From Stichopus chloronotus (Eukaryota > Echinodermata > Holothuroidea > Aspidochirotida > Stichopodidae), in NCBI GenBank assembly GCA_021234535.1, contig CM037839.1:29649975-29713974 (forward strand): a stretch of DNA of 64,000 nucleotides. The letters are read 5' to 3'. Below the pieces are notes generated by a model. That model searched no databases, was not told the origin of the DNA, and saw nothing but the letters and a program-made list of their open reading frames with translations. Position numbers and translations under genes: made by a program. Below, piece after piece: positions 10,639-22,736 of this stretch (positions within the stretch are counted from its first letter, which is position 1; every line of letters begins with the position of its first letter).

Positions 10639-10930
10639 TTTTAGCTCAACAAGGTGAGCTATTGTCATGGCAAGGCATCTGTCTGTTTTTCTGTCTGTCT
10701 GTTTTTGTCTGTCTGTCTGTCTGTCTGTCAGTCAACATCAGTCAATGGACTGCTGTGTGCACGTTCTTTGAGTGTTCCTTGTGAAAGTTGATGAGATGAT
10801 AACACATATCAAAGGCTTTGTAGTGATGGTAACAGGAAGTAGGTCAAAGGTCATTTGGGGTTCTTAGGGGTCTGAGTGGCCATTGACGTAGGCACCAGTG
10901 TCACTATCAACTTTGTTCGAAACTAGCAAG
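10639..10930. repeat. Dispersed repeat with AGCTCA...GGTGAGCT, (CTGT)n and AGGTCAAAGGTCA
   Basis: Starts TTTAGCTCAACAAGGTGAGC, a short inverted pair (AGCTCA and TGAGCT), then (CTGT)n to about 10,730, and further on a perfect direct repeat of AGGTCA spaced by one base at 10841-10853. The GGTCAAAGGTCAT phrase recurs in the array at 25.1-25.9 kb, suggesting one repeat family. Confidence 0.6.
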
Positions 10931-13900
10931 ATATGGTACAAAAAGCCAGGTACATACACTGGTCACCTTTTTTTACGTGGTATGGTTCATATGATATCAT
11001 ACTTCACAACACGCATAGCAGCCGATTTTATATCAATATAGAGACAACTATTTCTGTTGAGTGGTTCCTGTGTTTATTTTCCTTTGGTCAGCACCCTTAG
11101 TGAAATTGATTAAAGTAAGTCAAGTTGGAAATTACAAGGACACATTAAATTGGCCGTAACCGTGTAGATTTTCCTCGCATACCGTTACTCAATGTAGAAG
11201 TCCTATTGACACACTGTAAGATCACTGGACCAGACATTTTTGAGTAGCACCATCTAATATCTCACACAAACATTCATCTAGAAAAATGCTTGTAAGTTGC
11301 AAAAAGAGAGCATACACACGTGGTGTGTGGAGTTGTTGGGGACCTTCGTTGTAGTCTGGCTACTTGCTAGTACGCCAGCACACCCAAGACTTATACAGCA
11401 ATGTAGGAATAAACTCTGACAAGTTTCAAGGTCTGGGTTGCATGGATTTAGGCAGCCTTACATCCCTCCTGTCGTCCACAGATGGCTCCCAACAAATGGC
11501 TGCTGGCCTATTTCTGTGTTCAGCTCACAAAATGTGAATCTGTAGACTGTTACCCCTGTAACAGTGTACTTTAATCTGTACACGTTTCCATTTCCAAATG
11601 GTCTAGAATTAGGTTTGTCTTCGCTACAGTGATAGGCTTTTTGCATGCGCTTACTTCTTGCTTTCCTTAATCAAAAGTTTAATTGTGCCAATGCTGTCAA
11701 AATTATCTCGATGATCGAAATCAATTTAAAAATCAAATAACATGGAAATAATTTTACATACTGCCTAGTGAACTTGTGACAAGTGTATGTAAAGGTGTAG
11801 GCTCCAGAAAGTCAGAGATTCCAGTCCTAGAAAACATCTCACCAACTGAAGTGCTCTCAAACACATGTTGATTACAAGATAACCAAATGACAAATGGTCA
11901 AAATCATTTTCACTTTATACTGTACCCTCGATACTACGTTTGGCTGAAGTGTTCAGTGGAGCAAGATCAATCATCAAAAATTTCCAAAAAAAAAAAGAAA
12001 AAATAGTCATGAATGTCCAAAACATTGACTTGATATGTGTAAAAGACCCAAACCAACAATCTGCAATACTTGACAGACTTTAATTGGAAGGTTCCTCTCA
12101 AGGGATTTTCCTTTCCTGTGGCATGGAACTTTTGTTGTAGTTTATTTTGTTATAACATAAAATGTATATGTCCTGCACTGGAACCTACCCAACACATGTG
12201 CTAAATGTTTTACAGTAGAAGAATAGAGTCTTAGGTCTCTAAGATTTTCAAATGATTTTTATTCAAAGTGTATGCTTTGTTTGTTGTCTTAATTATTGAT
12301 AAGCGTAAATGTGTCATTGTGAACAGGATAACTTATTTCCTTTCCAAAAGTTCAAACATTTAAATCAAGAAACTTGAAAAGTACTTCACCTTATATACAG
12401 GCCTAACAGTGTTCAAACTCAATGGACATAAAGTGCAACATTTTTTTTTAGATTACTGCCTCTAAACCCAGACTATGGCCCCTATGTACAGACCCATGCA
12501 GTGACCCCCCACATGTTACATCAGTTATGAAGTCACAAAGAATAGGGCAAAATGGTGTCGTTGAAAGTTACGTTTAATGTTGCACTCACATAGTCTGGTT
12601 AGCGCACAATGTGAAGGTCTATAATCAGCAAACATTAATGTATCATTGCAACTTGTACAAAAAATTAAATGCAGAGTTAATATCTGCTAATTACTTCCTA
12701 CTGAATTCACAGTTGGTATATAAATTGAGTGTTGATGCCTTTAATGTCGTAACCAACATAACATTCTAGATTAACCATTGCAGGAAACATCTTTAAGTCA
12801 TCTTACAAACATGTTGTTTTACATGCTAATATAATAATCAAGCAAATTTAACGAAGAAAGTATAGCATTGAATAAATAATCACATTCATGGTTTTGTTTT
12901 ATACCCCAATGTCCAACTTCAGTGTCCCAATATTGTATCCTTACCCATGTGGTTTATATCTGCATTGACTATTGTTTGAGGATATCTTTTTTGAAACACT
13001 GTTTAAGGCCTTTGAACGTAGTGGAAAAGATCAGACAATCCTGCAAACCAAGTGTGCACTATTAGCTTAATTCTCACTGTTGTGGTCGTCATTGAATTAA
13101 GTATATAACAAGAATATTGATGCATAAACTTTTGGAGAGGATCATGGAGGGGGGGGGGTTCCACGGTTGGTGGCCATTGGGTGCTCGATGTGCTGAATTG
13201 GAAAGTATGACAAACTCATTACCTGCTGGAATATGTTGCTCTCAGTTTGCAATTGGCAAACAAAGTAGAGCTGATGCTAAGATACAAATATGAAAGTATC
13301 AAAAGCTATCTTTAAATTAAGGAAGCTGTGACCAGCTATATTATTCATTTTGTATATATCCTTTGCTTTCCCCTACACAGAGTTTATTAGGAAGAGATTA
13401 AATACCGCAAGGTTCTTACTACTACTACTACTACAGGGTGATTGCTATTGATGATGATAAGGAGGTTGACGACGACCAGCAACAATTTTTTTATAGGATG
13501 ATGAGTGTCATCTTTTTTTTTTTTCCTTTTTTGTTGATTTTTAAGTTGTTTTAGTATTTGCAATGAACTGCAATAAATTTTATATAATTATGGAACTATG
13601 AAAATATGATAAAGCAACTCTAAGTAAATGAAATAAGTGTCTATCAGAATAATGTAAGAGAGAATTGAAAGAGGTGAGGATGATGTAGAATTTTAGGTGA
13701 TAGCAAATCTAGGAAACTAGGTGTACAAAATGCAGAAAGAATTGTTTCAATACGAAACCTGTGTGTAAGTAACCGGGAAACCTTAAGTTTCAGTGCAATT
13801 AATTAGTACAAGGTTAAGAACATGAAACACTCATTATCCTATGTATATCTTTAATACCGTGAGTGTCTGAACCACAACAGGCATAAGAACACAAAGCACA

Positions 13901-15794
13901 CATCCTTAGTACACATGAGACCTCACCCCAAGATCAATGTCATCACTCCCTGGTAAGTATTACATACATCTGTTTTAGGATGTGTCAAAAGGTTGTGGTT
14001 TCTAGCGATCAACGTGATGATGGTGAATACACTCTTCTTTCTTTCACCATTGCAAACATTACCTGGGAATCAATTGATGGTGTTCTTCAGGAGAGTTGGT
14101 CCAAAGCAAGGGACTCAAGGTTCTGTTCGGGTGTGTGAATCTTCAAGGGTGTGGGATTGCGGCTAAAATCGCTGTGGTTACTTTACGACCGCAGGAGAGC
14201 AGTGTAGAATCAAGACATTTTTGAAGAGCGGAAATGACTCTGAAGGTGTTGCTGCAGGCATCACTGTGGCCATGATCCTGTGCTGCTTGGAGAAGCTTCA
14301 GGTATCACTTTGACTGTGATCCAGTGCTTAAAAGCAGATGTATCACAAGTGTCCGATCTCTACAGTGTGCTCAATGTCATAAAAATACTCCTCTTTTGTC
14401 ATGGAAAGTCCACTTACCAGTAGTGAGTATTTGATCTCATGGTGTGACGATAATGGCTCAGTGATGACATCATAAATGACTCTCCTTCGAATCATCATCA
14501 CAAACATCTGCAGTATGACCATCTGCTAATACCAGCTACAGGTTGGGAATCTCTCAAGTTCCACTCTTTGTATAGTAAAAGTTTTCAAAATTAGTAAGTG
14601 GTAAGTCAAGGTAATGAGTTGAATTCTATAGGAGCTGTAGCTTATAATATCGAAAACCTATGAAGATCCTTGAGGGATGCTATCAGAGTTAAACATGAGC
14701 ATTAATCTCCAAGCTGAAAACTTGGTGTGAGTGAAAGACTAGAGCCCTGGAAAGGCCATGCAGGTTATCGTGCTAGTTATGTACTATTTATTAAAAGTGT
14801 ACTAAGCATCGGTATATCGAGGTTTAATAAGGTAAACAGAGTAAACTGAAAAAAAAAAAAAAACTGCTGGAGGAGGAGAGAGAAAAAAAAAATACAAAAA
14901 AATGCGTAAAAAAAGTAGCAGAAAGACCAAAAAATTTCTAAAAAACAATGGCATAGAATATCACCTACTACATTTAAATTGCTTTCCTAAGACAACTGAA
15001 CATCTGTTAGACATTAAATAATCTTAACATCCTTGAACTCAAAATTTTGTTTCCTCCGATGAGGTGATTTTATGATGGATGTTCAGGTTACAGACTTTGC
15101 CAATGATTAGGTTGAACTTGTGTGCTTGTATCATTAATAAGGTTTCAGTAAACGTTATGACTGCCTCAAATTTGTGTATTTTTTTTTTCCTTTCTTTGGA
15201 AGAAAAATGCCTTTAATGGATTTTTGTAACTTAAGAAAGATCGACTCGCTGTAACAGACAGATGCACTTATCATGCCAATAAAGAAGTCAGATTGCAATT
15301 CCGTCAGTTTTCAGCCTAGATATTGGTCAGACACTTTTTAAGTAACGTAAAAGACAAACTGTGTGTGTATCACACATTTTTTGTAATGATTAAGTTTGAA
15401 AACTTTAAGTGAATAATGTAAAACTAAAGAGGATGTTAATTTGGTAAGAGTGTAATCAGGATAAACGGCAACCTCTGTGGGAGTCATAGTCTCATTTTAA
15501 GACCAGTGATGGGGTGGTTAGTCGAGAGGCAGCGAGGCCTAGTAATGTGTGATACATCCGTTGACTTTGTGATTGACTGTGAATAGCCTTCTATGGTTTT
15601 TTGTACACGATTGGTGTATCTTGTCTTCATCGTCATGTCGTACGAAGTTTGCCGTGAGTTGATCGAGGTCTTGAGAAATTTTCGTGGCGGCTCGCTAAAG
15701 CAAATTTTTCTCTGTGGGTACCAGTCATAGCTGTCTGTGCCAGACTATGAGTCATCTACTTAAGAACTGATTTAGACATTAACAAAGTAACAAT

Positions 15795-15801
15795 CTGTCT
15801 G

Positions 15802-15833
<32 letters not shown>

Positions 15834-15834
15834 A
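15795..15834. repeat. (CTGT)n microsatellite
   Basis: About ten copies of CTGT with one interruption near the start. It resembles the tract at 10,680-10,730. Confidence 0.9.
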
Positions 15835-16757
15835 GCAATGTTTAATCATGAAGAGGGTGAGGAGTGTGTTTTCATCACGTACCAGACAGTAAGGTCTGCC
15901 ACTCCATTGAACCATTGTCGTCAAAGCTGTCGTACAATTTTGTTACGTGTTCAAAGTAAAATTTCCAGTGTGCACAAGACATATGTTTAAAATCCTTGGA
16001 ATGTGGCCCAGCTTATTACTGTAGACTCATTTTTTGCTTAACTAAAGGCACATGTTAAACAGGTTTAGATGGCATATGTGCATGTAAAACCATTTTATTG
16101 TAGATTCTAACACATCAGACAGCTTTTAAGGAGATGGCAGTTCTGGACAATGATTCCTTGGACCAACAGGTCCATGATCATTACAACTCTGCGTGACGTC
16201 TACACCGACCCCTGAAAAATTTTTCAAAGAATGTGCAAAATCTTTTTCTCTTGTTTTGCTGGTGCAATCAGTACAAAGTTAGCATGTCAGCTTCGGAGGC
16301 ATGACTTGTAGTAGCAAATCTCTCCGAAGTGGAAAGAGGACTTAAATTTTTCTGCGATGCCTTCAAATACAAAGAAGCTAGCAACTCTTCTGGCGATACC
16401 TGTGACAATGTAAAACCTTTCATGGTTGTGGCTCTAGGCTTCTGTATTAAATCCTAATAAGTTTCTCATTTCTAATGCAATATCGACTTTTAGTGTCACA
16501 TTCTTTTCATTTTTCTCTTTTTCTTAATGGAAATTTTCTGTCTTTGAATTTGATTTCTTTGAAGATGATGTTTTGCCAGCCTCTCTCCACCCAAGAGGAT
16601 TTGACCCCATCACTTCCTTTTGTGAACATAGTATACTTCTTCAGTTTAAGTCCATTTGCAGACCTGCTCTTTATGTCAGGTGTCAGATGGCAAAGAGATT
16701 TTAAATTGAACAAGGCTGGTGGCTTTGGATTTTTCTCTGTTTGTGTCACGTTTATGT

Positions 16758-16763
16758 AATAAA
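16758..16763 (+). terminator. Candidate polyadenylation signal AATAAA
   Basis: AATAAA followed within 30 bases by a T- and GT-rich stretch (GCTTTTATGTTTGTGG). It may give a shorter TNPO1 3' UTR. Confidence 0.35.
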
Positions 16764-19253
16764 GGCTTGCTTTTATGTTTGTGGTATGAAGAAAAAAGTT
16801 ACAAAAGACCAAAAAAAAAAAAAAAAGAAAAAGAGAGAACGTGAGAAATAAGGGGAAAGAAGGAATCAGATTGTTACATATAAGACCATAGGTTACCTCC
16901 AAAGACATTGGAAGATTATGAATGAGTCTTAAGGTTCTTTGAGGGTTTTATCATGTTAAAGGTACAACAACAACATTAAGAATAAATCTTAACTAATTTA
17001 AAATTCATTTTTGTCTTACTCTGCCATATCACAAGATATATAACGTCCAGTGTCAGCGTAACCTTAAGAAATAGTTAAAATAGTAATTGAAGAACACTCA
17101 TAAAGTAACTTAGTATCCATAGCAATTATGCTCTTATTGATGGTGTGATTAAGTTACCCACATGTTTATCACAAGATGTCCGAATTAGACACACATAATG
17201 GGTGGCACATTGTTAAAGATTTCATTACAAACACTTTTGTGGAGTCCTCCTCATTTGAAGATCAGCACAGTCACATCTGGATCTATCTGAGCTATAATAT
17301 TTTAATCGCTCCATTCAGGTCCACTTGCTATTTGCTGGACAAAGGAAAGATTGCAGATCCACATCACACTCATCAAGAACTCCACATCTTGAGGGCTTCG
17401 TTTTTGTGGCGTTCAAACTGTTTCTGCATTTGTGACTCAAGTACGGGAATATTGATATTCTTCCCCTTCTGAGAGTAGTGATGAATATCCTTTCAGGGTT
17501 CTCTTTCTGTCTGGAATGGAGTTGTACTTTCTTTGTTTCTACTGGTTTTTTGTCAGTATTAGATATTTACAAGTATGTCTAATAATTATGAATTCTGTTT
17601 GCAGTTATTACTGCATTTCTTTTTACTGTCTTCTTTTTGATTCATTTGAATCAATGACATTCCATGCAATTTCTTCAGCTGTAGGAACTTTTCTAAGTCC
17701 TTTTAAGTTATATGGGTATATCACCCCTTTATGTGTGTATTCTAATTGACGGTAGTAAAAACCATCTCTGAACATTTTAAACTTACTGCCTTCCTTCTCT
17801 TAAGAAGTAACAACTTGAGAAATTAACAAACACTAACCACGCATATAAGCTGTAAAGAAAAAAAATGAAAATAAGAAAAAAATATAAAATAGCCAAGAAA
17901 GAAAAAAAAAATTACAGGGTTACAATACATGAAAAACTCAAGTATGCTTCCCAAGCTCTGTTGGTAGAATTAAACCTTTATGGATTAAGGTATAATAATT
18001 TTTGAATACTTTGACAGTCAATGCCCTGTTTGAAATGAAAAAAAAAATTCAGATGCTGAAGGGAAAGTCATTTGTGTCGTGTCACTTGCCGCTTTTAACA
18101 AAGTGACCCATATATGACTAGTATTGATAATTCTTTCTTTTGAATGTGACCTGGATCCAACAGTCAGTTGGGAAACAACCAGCAGATGACCATTAACTAT
18201 ACAAGTAAAACCACCACATCTTGTTTATATTGTTTGTATTTCCAGTATTTGTAAATTAGTGTCCTGGACAATAGTGCAAAAACATTACAGGATTTTGTTT
18301 AAAATGTGTACACTTTTGTGTCACATAATTTCTCAGAAACACAAAGACATAGTTTCATTTTTCTCCTTTTCCAGTTATCATTGATTTCTAGTGTGTGTTG
18401 AGCCTGTCAAAGAAGTCGTGTGTAAAAGTAAAACTTTGCCAGTCATTTACAGAAATTGTAACAAAATGGAAAAAAGTGAAACTTAAATGTCAATAATTTT
18501 TCATAAAAACTGATTTAGTGAGTAAGATAAATATGTTAACGTTAGACACATACATAAATTTTATGAAATTATACATTTCATGATAATCATAACTGGCTCA
18601 TATGAATTCTATTTATTAAACATCTTAAAGTAAGATGAGGGGAATTTCTCCCACCAGCATTTTTTTTTTTTTTTCCATAACCGTTTCTACCAAACGTGTG
18701 TGACAGATGTTTAATGAATGCGTAGAATCAGAATAAGAGCTTGCTTGCATTAATTAATCATCATCATCATCATTGTATTTATCTCCTAAGCTATTGGTTG
18801 TCAACTCTTCTCTCAGAATCTCTTTTTTGGTCTCGTGAACATTCTGCTTTTTAAATCTCTTATTTGTTTTCAGGTCCCTTGACTGTATTGAATTCTTCCA
18901 TTTTGTATACTTTGTAAGGTCCTTTTAGAGCAAGGGTCAGTTGATGATATCTGTCGAATACCGTAGAGGTATTGCGCATGTGCACATTTATCATTTTCAT
19001 GTAGTAGAGACTTCTAAGGAAAATTGCTAACATATTTCTAGAAACTGTTTGTAACTTTTAAACCAGCAACTCTTAAGGGGTATTATCGAAAACACACAAG
19101 GTGTTTATATCAGAATTAATAAATTAAATGAGGTGACCATTGAATGCACACTTATGAAAGCTCATATGAAAGCTGTTATCATTCCAACATGGTCATATGG
19201 AATGTTAGACTAGATGGACCCTACTACACAACATTTTAACTTTACATTGTTGA

Positions 19254-19298
19254 CAGCTTTCCTTCGGGGAGCATCATCTTAATTCAGTTAAGATGATG
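19254..19298 (-). mobile_element. Penelope-type terminal fragment, hammerhead-like (tentative)
   Basis: On the minus strand the sequence reads GATGATGCTCCCCGAAGGAA then AGCTGTCAACAATG. This resembles the (CTGA)NGA, short stem, GAAA pattern that ends Penelope-like elements, with weak stem II pairing. Next to it CATCATCTTAA (19272-19282) and TTAAGATGATG (19288-19298) form a perfect inverted repeat. No protein-coding part is present. Confidence 0.35.
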
Positions 19299-21614
19299 AA
19301 ACTGCTGTTGAAATCTCATCAGAATCATTGCAAAATGTGACTGTTTATTACTACAATCACCTCACCATCACCTCAGTGATGCTATGAGTTGACAGATCAT
19401 CATTTACCCAACTTGAATGGTGAAGCAGTGCAACATGTATAATCTTAAAAGGAATTATTATATAATATGTAGGGGTCAAGATCAACCCTAGTCAGTCATT
19501 ATCCATTGTACAGCATCCATGCCTTGTTATCAATGTTACTCTTGTTACTGATTAAAAGAATCACCAAATTCTGTAATTTGGAGGAAGGGGTGAGTTGTTG
19601 GTAGGTGTGGCCTGTGTGTTAGTATGTTTGCCTGTACATCCCTCACATCTCACCCATCATCATGACTTGTAAGCACAGCTACAGTACCTTTCTATCTTGT
19701 CTTTGAGTAATATCTTCATTGTATTTCACAAAAGTTTCAAGTGAAAGATGTGGCACAAATTGGTCAGTCACAGGCACGTATTAACCTTATCCTACATTCA
19801 CTTTTTTTTTACACGTGCAATGGTCACAAGGTGTCGTGAGAGGGACGTACAAAGATGGCAGTGTTGTGTGGTGGAACTGATGAAGAAGTGTTTCAGTTTT
19901 CTGCAGGGTTTTGTAACATATATTCCTCTGATCATAAGACTGTCGTAACCCTTCCCCTGCTTGCAGTTGTTCCCTTTCTTGAGACCATAGGGGAGTGTGG
20001 CACATTGGACATGTTGCAATTACATATTACCGAGCACATAATTATCAGCATTAAAATTATTAGTTCTGTGTAGAGATATATGACAATTGTTTTAGTCTGT
20101 ATCAATTATGCATAGTTTGAATTATGTTGGTATGTTTTACTATAGTAACCATTCATTATGATTCTGTATGTATCCTTTGGCAGTATTTTCCAGCAGATGG
20201 ATGAGCTGCACACCCTTGAGCAGCTCTTAAAAGCCATCAGTGTATTAACTCAAAATGTCTTCTGTATGTACTGGTATCTCAAAACATAGTTAACTGGTCT
20301 TTCCAGTTAATATTTCAAAAACTTTTATTTACTCCACTAGTTAATGACATCCATGCAATGTATTGTGTCTGTCTGACTGTAATGAAAGTCAAGTAATCGA
20401 CCTGAAGTATTTTAAAAGAGAACCACCAACAACATGATAGTTACTTTTATCACTTTGCCAAAGTTAATGTGTTTTTTTTTCCTTTTTCCTTAGCATGATA
20501 TTCTAAATATGGAACATCTGATTCTCATAGCTGACATAATGCTTGACACATTCTTCTCATGAAAGTAAACAAGGAAGATTTATTTTGATTAATTTTTAGA
20601 CCAATTCTCCAAACTACCCTCAGTTTATGCATTATTGTTTGAGGTATTGATCATGGTATGCAAATATGATACCAAGTGATTTATTTTAGTTTGTAAATTT
20701 GAAGTATCAAGGTCATTCAGCTGTTGTTGTATGTTGGGTTCCTCAGTCCCTTTGGTAGTTCTAGTTTTTTAACTTGATTTTAACCAGTCACACAGGAAAA
20801 AAATTGAAAAACCGTTTATTTATGACCAATTAAGAATTGCTAGCCAGAAGAGTGCTATATGTCATCCAGAGCCCTAGAACCTTGTAGCTTAGTTGAAACA
20901 AGAGAAATGATCAATCCATACCAGCAGCTGTTGAAACAAAACCAAGAAAAAATGGTAATAGTGATAATCATAATAAACAATACAGAAAAGAGGATAGACA
21001 AAATAATTCAGAGCTGAAAATGTGAGTGGAAAAAGTGAACCAACAAAAACTCAGATATTGTTTAGTTTGATGACTTTACGGTGTAATAATATCCAGTGAG
21101 GCTGCTGGACAGTTTGTTTTTTTTTATCCTACTTAAGTACTTAAGGAATTGATATGATCAAAGTTAAACTAGCCTTGCCAATTTTGAAAAAGTGTGTATA
21201 AAATCTAAAATAGGGTGCCTTTTTGTTTTCTTTCTTCCTTGTAGCTATTGCATTAAGACTTATGTGAATGATTTACTTTCATATGCCACCCAGCCTTAAA
21301 TGCAACTTATATTTATTAAAAGTTCTCATTTTCTAGTGTTTTTTTTTCCTTCATTTTTTTTTATTTAAAAGTATAGCAATTAAAATAACGTAGGTGCCCT
21401 CCTCATACGTTAAGTCCATCCTTTGTTATTATTAATTTTATTTTAAGTTTCTTTTTTTTATCGTCTGCCTACGCCATGAGCAGAAAAAAAACTAAAAAGG
21501 CAACGAATGTGTTTAAGTGTATAAGATTATGTGGCTGGTACCATTACTATTGTCATCATTGTTATTATTAGTAAGATTTATATTTTGTTAAGAAAAACGA
21601 AAGCAACAATGTTC

Positions 21615-21620
21615 AATAAA
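21615..21620 (+). terminator. Candidate polyadenylation signal AATAAA
   Basis: AATAAA followed by CGTCTTTTGTACATGTTTTT, a U/GU-rich downstream element. It is one of two candidates close to the CpG boundary. Confidence 0.4.
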
Positions 21621-22040
21621 AACGTCTTTTGTACATGTTTTTGAGATAAGCAACTGTGTTTATTTGACCCTAGTTTGATATGTATTCAGTGCCATGAATA
21701 ATAAGGTTTGTAGGTATGTGTGTATGTATTTATGTATGTATGAATGCTTTGGAAAATCAAAGATACAAAGCGAATCTTTAAATACGCATAGATGAAGAAA
21801 AACCTCATGTAATTTAGGATGCTATTTGTAAGTATTGTACGTAAGGTTTAATATAAACTGTATTATTTTACCATGTAAGATTTTAAAAATAGAAAAATAA
21901 GACGCTGAAAAAAGAAAAGGAAATATGGGGTATATGTAACAATATACCTGCTGTGTGTTTAAGGAACGATTAACTCTGTAAGTAATTTGTAAGATATGGT
22001 TATAAGTTGGCCTGGACATTAAGACTAGTCTGTAATATTA

Positions 22041-22046
22041 AATAAA
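22041..22046 (+). terminator. TNPO1: Candidate distal polyadenylation signal of TNPO1
   Basis: AATAAA in an A-rich stretch, followed 20-45 bases later by TTTCTGTCTTCTTTGTC, a good GU/U-rich element. The CpG-poor character of everything upstream stops just after this point, so I take it as the most likely distal end of the transcript. Confidence 0.5.
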
Positions 22047-22712
22047 AGTAATATAAAATTAAAATTTCTGTCTTCTTTGTCATCTCTGTCCCGCACTCCA
22101 CACTCCCTCATTGAAAGCTATTGTTATGTCATGCCTTATACAAGATAAGACGCTAGCTCTCATATTTGGCAGCAAACCCGGTCAGAGGTCCTGTTGGGTC
22201 AGTAAGGGTTAAACTAAGACAACCTTGTAAACATGAGATCTCAGGAATAAACAGGCTTCGTCGCACTTACAGACTTCACACCTGCCGGTGGTAATGTCAT
22301 CACCGATGTATTGCTGTTCTCTGTATTAATACGACAGAGATGGACGTTCACCATATTATGTTCCCTACATACCAAATACACAATGGGCCGCACAACTAGG
22401 GGGGTATACCCCTAATGAGCATTGATTCAGTTGACGCAGTGCAACATTTCATCTCTCCCTCCCAATAACCTCTAAGCCAAGAATATTTCATGCCTGCATC
22501 TGCACATGCATTTACAGAGCGCTATGTGGACGTATTTCTAGCCAGAGTGTAATTTCTCACACTTCTAGCCGATTGCGTAACCTCCCATTCGGACATGTTA
22601 CATATGGAAAAAAAAAATTCAAAGGGGGGGGACCTTGTCCCCTTCCCTCTTCTCGGATGACGTCCGATGATGTTAATCATGCTCGTGACATTTTGCATCA
22701 TATCCCAGACAT

Positions 22713-22725
22713 CCCCCCCCCCCCC
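22713..22725 (+). repeat. Poly-C tract, 13 bases, at the LINE's 5' side
   Basis: Thirteen C just before the first recognisable LINE codons; it may mark the truncation or a later insertion. Confidence 0.85.
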
Positions 22726-22736
22726 TTGGTCTACCC

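Larger units (their letters stand above)
10516..22070 (+). other. TNPO1: Probable TNPO1 3' UTR and/or spliced 3' untranslated region
   Basis: About 11.5 kb without a convincing gene. CpG is strongly depleted: I count about 3 CpG in 20,001-21,000. The same depletion is seen in the TNPO1 introns, and it ends at about 22.07 kb. The simplest reading is one transcribed, germline-methylated unit reaching that point. It contains several AATAAA signals, (CTGT)n tracts, an element with an AGGTCAAAGGTCA motif at 10,841, and A- and T-rich runs. Whether the mRNA contains all of this or splices from the donor at 10,524 cannot be told from sequence alone. Confidence 0.55.

Noticed and set aside
13410..13440. 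(ACT)n and elsewhere (ATC)n/(GATGAT)n short tracts
   Set aside because: Too short and common to merit separate annotation.
16475..16908. Overlapping 94- and 133-codon frames on both strands
   Set aside because: Low-complexity Phe/Leu/Lys-rich translations across A and T runs in the probable 3' UTR; no domain and no splice context.
19748..20073. Four overlapping 66-73-codon frames
   Set aside because: All short, mutually overlapping and unlike known proteins. A conserved UTR element is possible but cannot be shown.
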